The position numbers and the translations under genes were made by a program. Under the pieces are notes generated by a model. It searched no databases and was not told where the DNA came from. It was given only the letters and a program-made list of their open reading frames with translations. Shown piece after piece: positions 25,953 through 35,563 of a DNA stretch of 46,506 nucleotides. Source of the stretch: a bacterium (GTDB lineage: Bacteria; Cyanobacteriota; Vampirovibrionia; Gastranaerophilales; Gastranaerophilaceae); NCBI GenBank assembly GCA_017409065.1, contig JAFQTK010000015.1, forward strand, positions 1-46,506, given 5' to 3'. Numbering within the stretch: position 1 is the stretch's first letter; every line of letters begins with the position of its first letter.

Positions 25953-25988
25953 ATGTCAAAAGAACATGTGCGAAGGAGTATTGTGTGA
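25953..25988 (+). CDS. Candidate 11-residue leader peptide overlapping the GH13-like gene start
   Basis: An ATG frame encodes MSKEHVRRSIV and stops at a TGA that overlaps the GTG start of the large gene (GTGTGA). AGGAG lies 8 nt upstream of its ATG. Its codons run through the AAGGAG ribosome site of the large gene, so translation of the leader would open or mask that site. The frame is very short and chance is possible; no Trp, His or similar run suggests attenuation. Confidence 0.35.
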   Translation: MSKEHVRRSIV

Positions 25989-28900
25989 AAACATCAGCAA
26001 TAAACAACGGATTAAACAACAAAAATAATAAAATCGCATTCAAAGGACATACGGCTTTTACAACCGATACAGGTTTTAAACGTCATAAGTTCTACATTCC
26101 ATATGATAACAACAGATTTGATGCAAAAATAGAATTTCGCAGCTTTGTCGATAAAAATGGTGAATGGGTTCCAAATCCGGATGATGATGAAGTTATAGTT
26201 AAAAACTTAACACCAAACGGCATACAAATTCGAAATACTGAACTATTTACCGACGACAGCAGTGTTGTCGGATATAGATATGTATTATCGCCGAAAGATA
26301 ATCCTTCACAAAAAATATACAAAATAGATTCAGGAACGGTAACAAATCCACTTTCAAAAAAAGCGGACAAACATTTTACAATTTTACATCCTAATCGCAA
26401 TGTCATTACAGACAATGGATTAACAAAACAAGTTATGCCCGACATTTTACCCGGATATAAATTTGAGTACGGACATAAAGGCACATATGAAATTAAATTT
26501 GATGAAAATGCCCGCACTCGTGCAACAAACGGAATCCGCACACATGCAAATAAGCTTGGCGGAAACTTTGCCGGCATAGCTCAAATGTTAGGTGTTTGGG
26601 AAAGAGAAGGCTATACAAAGCTTGTCGGAACACCATTTACTAAAGATGAAGTATCATCTCACCTCTATTGGACAGAAAACCCTTACCAAGTTGCAAACAC
26701 TTTAGGTTCGCTTCGTGATTTCAAAACATTGCAAAAAGAATTGTTCAAACACGGAATGAACTTTATCGCTGACGGTGCCTTTGTAAACCAAGGATTACAA
26801 GGGGTATTATTCAAAAACTTACTTAAACACGGTGAACAATCTCCATTTTTCCACTGGTTTAAAGCTTCCGGCATTCTTAGCGGTGATTTTAAATTAGGTG
26901 CAATTCCAAGAAAAGAAAAAGCTAGAGAAAATTTCAGATTCCGACTTGTTAATGCACCTGTTAATCTTGTTGAAAAAGACGGAATGCTTTCATACGAAAA
27001 GAATAGAGAATATGATTCATCTAAAACAAGCTACCTACAACTTTATGACAAACGACTGGTAACACAAAAAGAATTAGACAACAGTTCCGAATTACTCACA
27101 AGATATTCCATAACCAACACAAAAAATCCTTATGAAATAACCGGACATGACGACACAACTCAATTGTTATCATTCGAAATCAATCCAAAAGATTATGCCT
27201 CAAAACTAATAAAAACACTAAAATCTACTCCTGAAAACAAACGTTCATTCCAAAACAGAGGAATGATTGAATCACTGCTTACCTTCCCTAATTATCGAAT
27301 AACAACAAAAGATAAAGGCGGATTCGATCTTTGGGATGGGAATATGGATATTGCCAAGTTAAGTTTCTATATTGGTAATACTGATAACTTGTTGCTTGAC
27401 AGATTCGAAAATATCGAAGACAAAGAACACGAAAAAGCAAAAATGCAAAAAGCAGTGTACCAAGTTCAAGATTTTACATTAGGAGCAGGCAAGTACTGGA
27501 CTAAGTTAGTTGCAGACACACAATTGGAATACATCGCAAATACTTTAAACAACACTCATAATCATACAACTGAAGGCTATAAAAAACTAATACACCAAGC
27601 TGTTGAAAAAGGTGCATTACCCAAAAAAGCTGAAGAAGTTATGACTGAAACTGTAATTTCAAATGTACTCAATCGAAATTACAACCTCGAACGAAACAAA
27701 AAAGATTCATTCGAAGAAGATCATTGGGTAACAGGTTACTTAAAACAAAGAATTATGGATTTTCCGCTTGAGTCAATTGAATTTGCACCTGATTTAAACG
27801 GTGTAATTGCATCTCCATTTATTTCTAAAAGAGCAACCAATGAACTCGAATTAAATCAAACCAGACTTGAAATATTTGCAAAACAGTCTAAAGACCCTGA
27901 AAATATTGATCCAGACTACGCAGGACCATATCAAGATATGGACAACTTATTAGCAGGAAAAATAACTGACTTTGCCAAAGAAATCATAGTTAACCTAAAT
28001 GAAGAATTAAACCAAGATTACGATAATGCAAACGTTCCAGAAGGTTCAGATAAAGACAGACGAATATTCAACATCGAAAGAAATGAAGACATAACAGAAT
28101 TTGGAAAATATGTTATGCCACTAATTCTTCCGGAAATCATAAAATTTGCAATGGTTAAAGGGTTAGACCCTGATGCTCATGTTGAATTTGACAAAAAGAG
28201 CGGTCAAATATTATATGATGAAGATGCATTAAGAAAAATTTCTCTAAAAACAATCGGTGCTGACGGTTCACCAAAGGACGAAGCAGCAACATTTGTAAAT
28301 AAACTCGACAAAGGGGTTACAAAATTATTAAAAGAAATTGAAAAACAAAACAATGTTGGCATTAAACCTGGCGAAGAAGATGAAAAAGCAGATGAAAACA
28401 GCGAAGTAATTAAACTTAGCAGAACTTTACAAAAAAGAGTTTCAAGAATGTCTATAAATGGTCTTAGATTAGCTGAAGCTATGATGGACAAAACAGAATC
28501 CGGCTTAGGTTGGAGAATAGATGCGGCAAAAGACATCGGAAACATTGATGCAATAAGAACAGGCAATGACAGCGACGAAAGGTTACTACACCAAATAAGC
28601 GATTTTTGGAAACGATTCAACGATACAGTCAAAGCCCAAAACAAACACGCTTACACAACAGCAGAAATAACCGATTTCCAAGAAGTTGTAAAAAGTAGAA
28701 ATGGTGTATTCAAAAATGATGTTCATGCTGAATCAAAATTCATAGAAAAGAGCGGCCTAAACAATACTGCAAACTATATGTTCTTCTACTCAATGTTGAA
28801 AAACTTATTTGCACTTAGTGCTGAAACAGGCAGAGAAGACAACTTTAACAACATTCAAGAATTTAAAGACAAACTAACCAAAGGTTGGGGTGAAAAATGC

Positions 28901-30136
28901 CACGGATTTTTATTCCAATATCCGGATGATAGTATAGCAAATTCTTATACATTTGTTGGCAACCACGATAAACCCAGAGTTTTACATATTTTTGCACTCG
29001 ACATGGGGCTATTCCACTCTGATTTTACAAATTCTGCACATAGAGAAACAGCAAAAACAGTACTTCGTACAAATTCAACAGACGAAATCGACGTTTATTC
29101 TTTGAGCGGAAAAGCCGTAGCTATGGGTTCAAGAATCTTAAAAGCTCTTGAAGAAACAAACCAAATTAAAACAATAAAAAAAGAAGATAATGAAACACCA
29201 AACGAAAAAGCGTTAAAAGAATCCATTGCTGAGTTGTCCAAAGGCATCTATGATGGTGAAAAGTTCAACCCTGACGCATTTGGGGCAAGAGATTTCAGAC
29301 ACGCAGTAAAAGATGTATTTGATATTGCACAGAAAAAGGGCTACAAATCTGAACACACTAAAGAAAATATAGATAAAGTCTTGGAAAACATTCTAACCCC
29401 AGCAATGGATAAAATGGAATCCGTTTATAAAATGTTAGTAACGCTTCCAGGGTCCCCAACTGATTTCGTTGGCGATAAAGAAGGTTCTTCCGGCTACGAA
29501 ACAAAATCAAATAATGAATTTCAACAAAACCGTAACGTTGTTCCATTCGAATGGATAAACGGTGTATTAATGAACCCATATATGGACAAAGCTGACGAAT
29601 CAAAAGCATTTGCTGAAAAATATTATGTTAGAATGACACAAATAGGTAATCTAAGAAATAAAAAAGAATTATCAGCCCTAAGAAATGGAAATACAATTGC
29701 ACTTCCAATGCAACACGGAATAGATTCAAATGGTGTTCCCACACAAGTTGCAGCAACATATCGCTATGACGACAAAGGTTCACAAGTAATTTGTTTATAC
29801 ACTACTGCGGGAGCAAACTCTGATAACTCTAAAACAATGAACAGACCATGCGTTAATATGGAGAAAATCACACTTGATACTCCTGAATCCAACTGGAAAG
29901 AAGGTATCAAAGGCGGACTCAAGGTTGGCGATACATTCTTAAAAGTGAACGAAGATGGAGAATACAAAGTGTTTGAAGAAAACGGACAGTATGTGTTAAG
30001 AAGAATAAACAATAAAGGGTACCGCCACATTTCAATCACACCTGAAGACAAAAATACAGCTGTATTCTACAAAAAAGACCCTTTAGCTTACAATACAATT
30101 ATGGCTCACATGTATAATCCGTCAATGCTCAATTAG
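25985..30136 (+). CDS. Large GH13 (alpha-amylase superfamily)-like protein with IAFKG N terminus
   Basis: The 1383-residue product carries the amylase barrel motifs in order: region I as FIADGAFVNQG (Asp263, Asn268), region II GWRIDAAKD with the nucleophile Asp846, region III TAEITDF with the acid/base Glu894, and region IV VGNHD (Asp995). All catalytic acids are present, so it is probably an active alpha-glucan enzyme. Regions I and II are about 580 residues apart, against roughly 100 in typical members, so the barrel is split by a very large insertion. The start reads MKTSAINNGLNNKNNKIAFKG, the lineage-type motif, and there is no signal peptide. GTG start with AAGGAG 6 nt upstream. Substrate unknown; glycogen handling is one guess. 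Confidence 0.78.
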   Translation: MKTSAINNGLNNKNNKIAFKGHTAFTTDTGFKRHKFYIPYDNNRFDAKIEFRSFVDKNGEWVPNPDDDEVIVKNLTPNGIQIRNTELFTDDSSVVGYRYVLSPKDNPSQKIYKIDSGTVTNPLSKKADKHFTILHPNRNVITDNGLTKQVMPDILPGYKFEYGHKGTYEIKFDENARTRATNGIRTHANKLGGNFAGIAQMLGVWEREGYTKLVGTPFTKDEVSSHLYWTENPYQVANTLGSLRDFKTLQKELFKHGMNFIADGAFVNQGLQGVLFKNLLKHGEQSPFFHWFKASGILSGDFKLGAIPRKEKARENFRFRLVNAPVNLVEKDGMLSYEKNREYDSSKTSYLQLYDKRLVTQKELDNSSELLTRYSITNTKNPYEITGHDDTTQLLSFEINPKDYASKLIKTLKSTPENKRSFQNRGMIESLLTFPNYRITTKDKGGFDLWDGNMDIAKLSFYIGNTDNLLLDRFENIEDKEHEKAKMQKAVYQVQDFTLGAGKYWTKLVADTQLEYIANTLNNTHNHTTEGYKKLIHQAVEKGALPKKAEEVMTETVISNVLNRNYNLERNKKDSFEEDHWVTGYLKQRIMDFPLESIEFAPDLNGVIASPFISKRATNELELNQTRLEIFAKQSKDPENIDPDYAGPYQDMDNLLAGKITDFAKEIIVNLNEELNQDYDNANVPEGSDKDRRIFNIERNEDITEFGKYVMPLILPEIIKFAMVKGLDPDAHVEFDKKSGQILYDEDALRKISLKTIGADGSPKDEAATFVNKLDKGVTKLLKEIEKQNNVGIKPGEEDEKADENSEVIKLSRTLQKRVSRMSINGLRLAEAMMDKTESGLGWRIDAAKDIGNIDAIRTGNDSDERLLHQISDFWKRFNDTVKAQNKHAYTTAEITDFQEVVKSRNGVFKNDVHAESKFIEKSGLNNTANYMFFYSMLKNLFALSAETGREDNFNNIQEFKDKLTKGWGEKCHGFLFQYPDDSIANSYTFVGNHDKPRVLHIFALDMGLFHSDFTNSAHRETAKTVLRTNSTDEIDVYSLSGKAVAMGSRILKALEETNQIKTIKKEDNETPNEKALKESIAELSKGIYDGEKFNPDAFGARDFRHAVKDVFDIAQKKGYKSEHTKENIDKVLENILTPAMDKMESVYKMLVTLPGSPTDFVGDKEGSSGYETKSNNEFQQNRNVVPFEWINGVLMNPYMDKADESKAFAEKYYVRMTQIGNLRNKKELSALRNGNTIALPMQHGIDSNGVPTQVAATYRYDDKGSQVICLYTTAGANSDNSKTMNRPCVNMEKITLDTPESNWKEGIKGGLKVGDTFLKVNEDGEYKVFEENGQYVLRRINNKGYRHISITPEDKNTAVFYKKDPLAYNTIMAHMYNPSMLN

Positions 30137-30154
30137 AATAAAACAATACATACA

Positions 30155-30190
30155 AAAAATAGCCTGTATAAACAGGCTATTTTTATTTTT
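30155..30190. terminator. Bidirectional Rho-independent terminator
   Basis: Stem AGCCTGT (30161-30167) pairs with ACAGGCT (30172-30178) over a 4-nt loop, flanked by AAAAAT and ATTTTT that extend it. It follows the GH13-like gene by 18 nt on the plus strand and the gene at 30207 by 16 nt on the minus strand, so it serves both. Confidence 0.9.
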
Positions 30191-30206
30191 AAAGAAATTA
30201 TTAAAA

Positions 30207-30650
30207 TTAAACACTATCTTTTAAGTAATCACGTTTACCGATAGACATAACATCATATAAAAGATATTTGGTTCCATAAGCCAACAAACCAAGTCCGCAA
30301 AGCTTACTACCTTTTTTGTTCAATAATAACGCACCCGTTGCCAAGGCTGCCGGAATAACATCAGTAACAAAACTTTTGCAAACACCTTTTACATAACCAA
30401 ATGCAGAAGTAATAGCCTCTAAAATGTTATTATCCATAACATGTCTAAACCAAGCTTTCTTAGCATTAACTTCTACTGTGCTTACTTTGTTAATTTTATT
30501 TGTATGAACATACTCATCAACCAAATGATTTGCCACAGCAGTTTTCGCATTTCTCGTTGCTGTAATAGTACCATTTTTGTGTGCATCATACAAAACAAGA
30601 CCCGCGGTTATTGCCCCTACTGCTTTTGAACATAATGATGAAACATCCAT
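30207..30650 (-). CDS. Small protein with C-terminal hydrophobic segments, function unknown
   Basis: The 147-residue product begins MDVSSLCSKAVGAITAGLVL, a Gly/Ala-rich segment that could be a membrane helix. The middle is polar. A second hydrophobic region spans about 90-132 (VIPAALATGALLLN, then LCGLGLLAYGTKYLLYDV), and the end is basic. It may be an inner-membrane or membrane-associated protein. It follows the HEAT-repeat gene directly, with the ATG right against the preceding stop codon, so the pair is co-translated. No family is recognised, although the Gly-rich helix is reminiscent of the small protein at 8712. Confidence 0.65.
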   Translation of the reverse strand: MDVSSLCSKAVGAITAGLVLYDAHKNGTITATRNAKTAVANHLVDEYVHTNKINKVSTVEVNAKKAWFRHVMDNNILEAITSAFGYVKGVCKSFVTDVIPAALATGALLLNKKGSKLCGLGLLAYGTKYLLYDVMSIGKRDYLKDSV

Positions 30651-31451
30651 CTATTTTTTCTCCATATTATTTTTTACTGAATCTTTTTTATCCGGTGCCG
30701 GTCCCGGAACTTCGACCTCAACTTTATTTCCGGCAGTTTTAAGAAGTATTTCTGAAGCCATTAAAGCATCTTCTCCAAATACATCTTTAGAAGATTGCAT
30801 TTTTTGCAAAATTTCTTTTGTTAAAGCATCACCTTCCGCATATCCAGCATCAAGTGTTGCCAAAGCTACAAATCTAACGGCTTTAGAACCATCTTGTAAC
30901 GCTTTATTTAACAAATTAGTCAAAGCGACATCGTTAGCTCTTGACTTATGTTCTTGGAATCTTGCCATCAATTCCTTTACACCCATTTCCCTAATTTTTA
31001 CATTAGAGTTATTTAAATAATTTTCCAAAGTTCTCACATAATCATCCGTAAGTTGAACAATATCCTTTTTGTGAGTTTCTTCTTTCTCAGGTTCTTGTGG
31101 TTTTGTTGCAACAGGGATTTCCTCTGAAACCTTTGAATCATCTTTTATCGCAGTATTTGCAATTGATTGTTGTGCAATTGGTTCAGGTTGGACATACTGA
31201 GGTTGTTGCAAATAATAATTAGGAGGATAAGCCTGCGGTAACATTCCATAACTATTATTAGAATTAGCAACCGTGCCTGCTGAAGGATTTACAGACGGGT
31301 TATAAATGACTATATTAACCCCTGAAGACTGCAAAGGGGAAGGCTGTTGTTGAACTTGAGGATAGTACGGTTGTGCTACCGTCTGCTGAGTCACAGGTGT
31401 AGCATACTGTGTATTTACCATATTCATAGCTTGATTTGAAACATTTTGCAT
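30651..31451 (-). CDS. Gln/Pro-rich protein with C-terminal HEAT-like repeats
   Basis: The 266-residue product has two parts. The first 110 residues are low complexity, rich in Gln, Pro, Tyr and Asn (YYPQVQQQPSPLQ, NYYLQQPQYVQPEP), and probably disordered. From about 130 to 240 it forms helical repeats with HEAT character (NVKIREMGVKELMARFQEHK, KAVRFVALATLDAGYAEGDA, EDALMASEILLKTAG). It ends with a charged tail. No signal peptide is evident. A prion-like or adaptor role is possible, but nothing specific can be said. It directly precedes the small membrane-type gene at 30207. Confidence 0.7.
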   Translation of the reverse strand: MQNVSNQAMNMVNTQYATPVTQQTVAQPYYPQVQQQPSPLQSSGVNIVIYNPSVNPSAGTVANSNNSYGMLPQAYPPNYYLQQPQYVQPEPIAQQSIANTAIKDDSKVSEEIPVATKPQEPEKEETHKKDIVQLTDDYVRTLENYLNNSNVKIREMGVKELMARFQEHKSRANDVALTNLLNKALQDGSKAVRFVALATLDAGYAEGDALTKEILQKMQSSKDVFGEDALMASEILLKTAGNKVEVEVPGPAPDKKDSVKNNMEKK

Positions 31452-31549
31452 ACAAAAACCTTACCTTGCTAAATATAATAAGTATTTTTACGCAAAATAA
31501 ATGCTACAAAACGCTATATTTTTTACAAAAATGCAACAGTTCTTTACAA

Positions 31550-32410
31550 TTAATCAGGTGAAGAACTTGAATTTTTATTAAACTTGAAGCCCCTACTTTT
31601 TAAATATTTTTCAATTTCTCTATACCAAGGCAACTTTTGCTTAAACATAATTTTGTAATCTTCAACTTCTCCTTGAGAAATAGCTCTAAAATGGTTATCA
31701 CACAATTCCTCAAAATTGGTTTCTAACATACGATTGAACTCATGCCTATCAAATTTGCTATCTGTTAGAACGATTGGCTTACCAACTTCAACAAGCACTT
31801 CAGGTCTATGTTCACGCAAAAAACAATATTCATAAGATAGTGGCACCAAATTCACTCCACCAACCTTTTTCGCCACATTTTGGGCAATATAAACAATACC
31901 GGTTTGGAACTCAATAGGTCTATAATGAGGCGGACGAATAATCCCTTGTGGGAATATCCACAAAGCGGTTTTTCTGGTTTTATCATCAACTAACAACTCA
32001 ACAGAATGCTTTAACGCAGCCATAGCAGCTTGAGCTGATTTTTTGTTTACAGGAAATGCACCGGCATAGTTAAATAACGGGAATCTATTCATTTCCTCAA
32101 TCATCATTGTAACTCTTTTATTAAAAACTCGTTTTGACAAGTTATAACATACAATTCCATCCCACCAATTACAGTGAGGTGCGTAGAAAATACAAGGATA
32201 ATTTGGATTATAATTTTCATCATACTTTTCTTTACACTTATAACGAAGGGCAAAGAAACGATGCTCAATCATTTTTCCAAACACATAATCCGCAACAGCC
32301 ACCCAAAACGGAACCCACTTGGCTTTGCGAAACTTTTCATTTCTGTTTCTTAATTGAGTTGGCGAAACATCTAAATATAAAGGCTCTTTTTCCACTATCT
32401 GTTTACTCAT
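31550..32410 (-). CDS. Lysophospholipid acyltransferase (PlsC-like) family protein
   Basis: The 286-residue product carries the acyltransferase motifs: HX4D as HCNWWD near residue 78, the acceptor-binding region around MNRFPLFNYAGAFPVNKKS, FPQG in place of FPEG (IFPQGIIRPP), and VPLSYEY as the fourth block. Enzymes of this type move fatty acyl groups to lysophosphatidate or to other acceptors such as glycolipids. Gln replaces the usual Glu in the third motif, which argues for an acceptor other than standard lysophosphatidate. No strong transmembrane helix is visible, so it is probably membrane-peripheral. AGGAG ends only one base before the ATG, an unusually close ribosome site. Confidence 0.78.
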   Translation of the reverse strand: MSKQIVEKEPLYLDVSPTQLRNRNEKFRKAKWVPFWVAVADYVFGKMIEHRFFALRYKCKEKYDENYNPNYPCIFYAPHCNWWDGIVCYNLSKRVFNKRVTMMIEEMNRFPLFNYAGAFPVNKKSAQAAMAALKHSVELLVDDKTRKTALWIFPQGIIRPPHYRPIEFQTGIVYIAQNVAKKVGGVNLVPLSYEYCFLREHRPEVLVEVGKPIVLTDSKFDRHEFNRMLETNFEELCDNHFRAISQGEVEDYKIMFKQKLPWYREIEKYLKSRGFKFNKNSSSSPD

Positions 32411-32450
32411 ACTCCTGTTTTACCACATTTCCTATTTTTTTTAAACAACT

Positions 32451-33734
32451 TTACTTATTTTTTTTACCCTTTGTAACGTCAATTTCATTATCTGAATATA
32501 ACAATTTAACTACTTTAGGATTTTTAGACAAATAGAACTTTGCATAAACAGTTTCATATTTAGCAAGAAGATTTTTTTTCAATTTCAAAACAATTTTGAC
32601 ATCTAAAGGATCAGAACCTGCCATCAAGGTCTTTAAACTTGCTAAAACATTTTCCTTATGTTCATAAATACGATTTCCATTTTTATCATACAACTCAATT
32701 ACTGCAAACAATTTTGGGATATCCTGATTTGTGATGTTTACAACCTGAAAATCATAAATAAAATCGTATTCGTTTTTTACAATAAACTTTTTAACATCAA
32801 ACTTAAAATTATTGAATAATAGTTCTCCTTCTTGAAGAACATTCTTGGTAACATACGAACGCAATCTAGCCAATTTTGCATCATACAAATTACTTCTAAC
32901 TTCATCATTATCATATGCATATTGCATTTTTAGTGAAAAAAGTATCTTTTTATAAATAGCAAAATTAATTATTGAAGGCTCTTTTTGTAGAACCGTTTCC
33001 AAGAGCTTAACAGAATATTCAGGATTTTTATCCAAACTTAAAATCGCCAATTTATAAAGCATAATAGGCATACGACATTTTTCCTTAGCCTCATCTAACA
33101 AACGAAGAGCCTTTTTTTGCCGATTTTGAGATACATAATCATCAGCCAACAGAACATAAGTCGAACACATATTAGCTTCAACCTCTTTTCTTGAGGTAGA
33201 TTTGATTTTTTTCAAATAAAACAGAGAACTTTCATACTTATTAATGGCATCCTCGTAGAATCCACGTTCACTAAGCACATCGCCATATAACTTATAGTAC
33301 CGTCCCTTTTCCAATAATATTGAATATTTTGCAGAATCCCGAATCTTATCCATAACATAATCGGCATTAGCATATTCTCCTTGCAAAACATTAACTCCTG
33401 CCAACTTAAACATTGCAGCCTTGTAATCCCCGCCACGTTTATTTAGTGCTATAAGATATTCATCCTCAGCCTGCTCATATGACTTTAACATCTCATACAA
33501 ACGTCCAATTTTAAGATTTATTTCTGCACTTTTTGGGTTTAATTCTTCCAAACGTCGATATTTACTAATCAAATACCCAATCATATTATTTTGAATTGCA
33601 TATTCTTCTTCAGAAACAAACTCTTTGACATGAAATCGTGCAATTATAAGAATAGAAAAAGATATTACAACAACACAAATCATTGTAATCAAAACTGTTC
33701 GCAAATATTCAAGATATGGTTTTTTCTTATTCAT
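32451..33734 (-). CDS. Membrane-anchored TPR protein
   Basis: The 427-residue product has a short basic N terminus and one transmembrane helix (about 11-33, VLITMICVVVISFSILIIA). TPR repeats follow from about residue 60: AEINLKIGRLYEMLKSYEQAE, then YKLYGDVLSERGFYEDAINK and ADDYVSQNRQKKALRLLDEA. The C-terminal 120 residues look beta-rich (YDFIYDFQVVNITNQDIPKL, FAVIELYDKNGNRIYEH) and resemble an extracytoplasmic interaction domain. It probably organises an envelope complex on the periplasmic side. Its first 8 nt overlap the mgtC-like gene, so translation is coupled. No known family is recognised for the C-terminal part. Confidence 0.75.
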   Translation of the reverse strand: MNKKKPYLEYLRTVLITMICVVVISFSILIIARFHVKEFVSEEEYAIQNNMIGYLISKYRRLEELNPKSAEINLKIGRLYEMLKSYEQAEDEYLIALNKRGGDYKAAMFKLAGVNVLQGEYANADYVMDKIRDSAKYSILLEKGRYYKLYGDVLSERGFYEDAINKYESSLFYLKKIKSTSRKEVEANMCSTYVLLADDYVSQNRQKKALRLLDEAKEKCRMPIMLYKLAILSLDKNPEYSVKLLETVLQKEPSIINFAIYKKILFSLKMQYAYDNDEVRSNLYDAKLARLRSYVTKNVLQEGELLFNNFKFDVKKFIVKNEYDFIYDFQVVNITNQDIPKLFAVIELYDKNGNRIYEHKENVLASLKTLMAGSDPLDVKIVLKLKKNLLAKYETVYAKFYLSKNPKVVKLLYSDNEIDVTKGKKNK

Positions 33735-34449
33735 TTAATTCCACTATCGATACATTATTTATTTCTTTGATTTCACTGATAATATCATTTACAAATTGAA
33801 TCGGATGTCTTTCTCTTGATTCAAACACGAATATTATAGCACTTTGGTAAGTATCTTTATCATACTTTTTCCTATTTATTTCAACAATTGTGGAAAAACT
33901 ATCGGTAATTTTTTTATACGCTTCATCAGAAACTGAAACAGGACAAGTTAAACTAACTTTTAATCTTTTTACTTGTTTGGATAAATGTTTAGAAATAAAA
34001 TGTTTTTCAAAAAATCGGACAAAAACAAGTACCGCAACTGAAAATACAGTAGAAACAATTGCCAACCAATACATTCCGCTACCACATGCCATACCGATTG
34101 CAGCTGCTACCCAAAGAGTTGATGCTGTTGTAAGTCCATATATAGCAGACCCATGCCTTAGCACAGTTCCACCACCAATAAAACCTATTCCAGTCAAAAC
34201 TTGTGCCGCAATTCTTGCAGAATCTCTTGTTGAAGTAGCACCGTCAGCCATCAAAACAGGGAAACCCCAAATTGACAAAATTGTAAAAATACAAGACCCT
34301 ACACATACCAAAATGTGCGTTCTCAATCCAGCCCACTTATTAGCGTACTCACGTTCCAACCCGATTGCAAAACCTAATGCCAATGAAAGAACTAGACACA
34401 ACGCAATATTCGACGTCTTTGCCTGTAAATCTATTGCAAAATACTCCAT
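33727..34449 (-). CDS. MgtC/SapB family membrane protein
   Basis: The 240-residue product shows the MgtC N-terminal domain: LALGFAIGLEREYANKWAGLRTH, VCVGSCIFT, RIAAQVLTGIGFIGGGTVLR and IYGLTTASTLWVAAAIGMACG. Five hydrophobic helices fill the first 145 residues. The C-terminal 80 residues form an ACT-like cytoplasmic domain. MgtC proteins help cells cope with low magnesium and modulate the ATP synthase in pathogens, while many homologues are of unknown role. It is of usual length. The stop overlaps the following TPR gene; the Opp permease genes lie just upstream (7 nt). Confidence 0.92.
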   Translation of the reverse strand: MEYFAIDLQAKTSNIALCLVLSLALGFAIGLEREYANKWAGLRTHILVCVGSCIFTILSIWGFPVLMADGATSTRDSARIAAQVLTGIGFIGGGTVLRHGSAIYGLTTASTLWVAAAIGMACGSGMYWLAIVSTVFSVAVLVFVRFFEKHFISKHLSKQVKRLKVSLTCPVSVSDEAYKKITDSFSTIVEINRKKYDKDTYQSAIIFVFESRERHPIQFVNDIISEIKEINNVSIVELNE

Positions 34450-34456
34450 ATCCCTC

Positions 34457-35563
34457 TTATCTCACTTTACTTTTTGGATCCAATACATCTCTTATTGTAT
34501 CACCAATCAAGTTAAATGATAAGACTGCAACAAAAATTAAAAAACCGGGAGTTAATAACCAAGGTCTTGAAACAATATTAATATACTCTTGTGCCTCTTT
34601 TAACATATTTCCCCAACTTGCATCAGGTTGCTGAATCCCTAGCCCCAAAAAGCTTAATCCCGATTCTGAAAGAATATACGACGGTACACTTAAAGTAATT
34701 GCTACTATTATGTAACTTATTGTTTGAGGCAATATATGTTTCGTAATAATCCTTAACTTTGGAGTTCCATAAGATTCAGCAGCCTTTACAAAATCTTGAG
34801 TTTTAATAGACAAAACCATTCCTCTGACAACTCGTGAAAAACCTGCCCACCCGATAAAAGCAAGAATAATTACTATCAAGCTAAAACGCTGAACACTCGT
34901 CATATTAGACGGTAAAATCGCTGCCAAAATAATCAACAAGTAAAAACTTGGAATGGACATAATAGCCTCAGCAAAACGCATCATAATATTATCAATTTTT
35001 CCGCCAAAATATCCGGAAATTCCACCATAAATCATACCTAGCGGAAAAGAAATAAATAATGCTAAAAAACCAATTGTTAAAGATATACGACCACCAAACA
35101 ACAATCTGGAAAAATTATCTCTGCCATTAATATCGGTACCAAGCAAAAACAATCTACCTTCCGGTTCAACACCTACCAAATGCCTATCACTCCCGATTAA
35201 ACCAAATAGTTTATACGGTTCACCCTTATTCATAAAATTAAGATAGTATTTTTTACTTCTATCTAATTTATAAATAATTTCATACGTTTCTTCATCAAAT
35301 TCACGAATATAATTATATGTATAAGGTTTGGAAAAATGTCCTTTTTCATCAATTGTGAAAATTTGACTTGGCGGAACATATGATTGTGTTCTATCCGAAA
35401 AATCTTTTGAATACGGAGCCAAAAAATCTGCAAATGCTACACTTAAGTACAAAATCCCCAATACAATTAATGCAATTAGTGCAAACTTGTCCTTTATCAA
35501 CTGACTAAAAACTTCTTTAAATGAAAATACAGATAAAAACTCGTTCTTCACATCAAACCTCAC
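34457..35563 (-). CDS. Peptide/nickel-type ABC transporter permease (OppC/DppC family)
   Basis: The 368-residue product has the first transmembrane helix at about 30-48, then a large soluble loop (about 55-145) that is longer than in the standard DppC and contains LGTDINGRDNFSRLLFGGRI, the family signature. Five more helices follow, with the EAA loop AAESYGTPKLRIITKHILPQ and SGLSFLGLGIQQPDASWGNML. It forms a channel with the OppB-like protein for uptake of peptides or similar solutes. The start is a GTG that overlaps the stop of the OppB-like gene. The ATPase and binding-protein genes are not in the window. Confidence 0.92.
   Translation of the reverse strand: MRFDVKNEFLSVFSFKEVFSQLIKDKFALIALIVLGILYLSVAFADFLAPYSKDFSDRTQSYVPPSQIFTIDEKGHFSKPYTYNYIREFDEETYEIIYKLDRSKKYYLNFMNKGEPYKLFGLIGSDRHLVGVEPEGRLFLLGTDINGRDNFSRLLFGGRISLTIGFLALFISFPLGMIYGGISGYFGGKIDNIMMRFAEAIMSIPSFYLLIILAAILPSNMTSVQRFSLIVIILAFIGWAGFSRVVRGMVLSIKTQDFVKAAESYGTPKLRIITKHILPQTISYIIVAITLSVPSYILSESGLSFLGLGIQQPDASWGNMLKEAQEYINIVSRPWLLTPGFLIFVAVLSFNLIGDTIRDVLDPKSKVR

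Noticed and set aside
33890-34519. A 209-residue plus-strand protein
   Set aside because: It lies opposite the mgtC-like gene, whose family match is certain, and has no ribosome site or recognisable motif; long antisense frames are common opposite such codon use.
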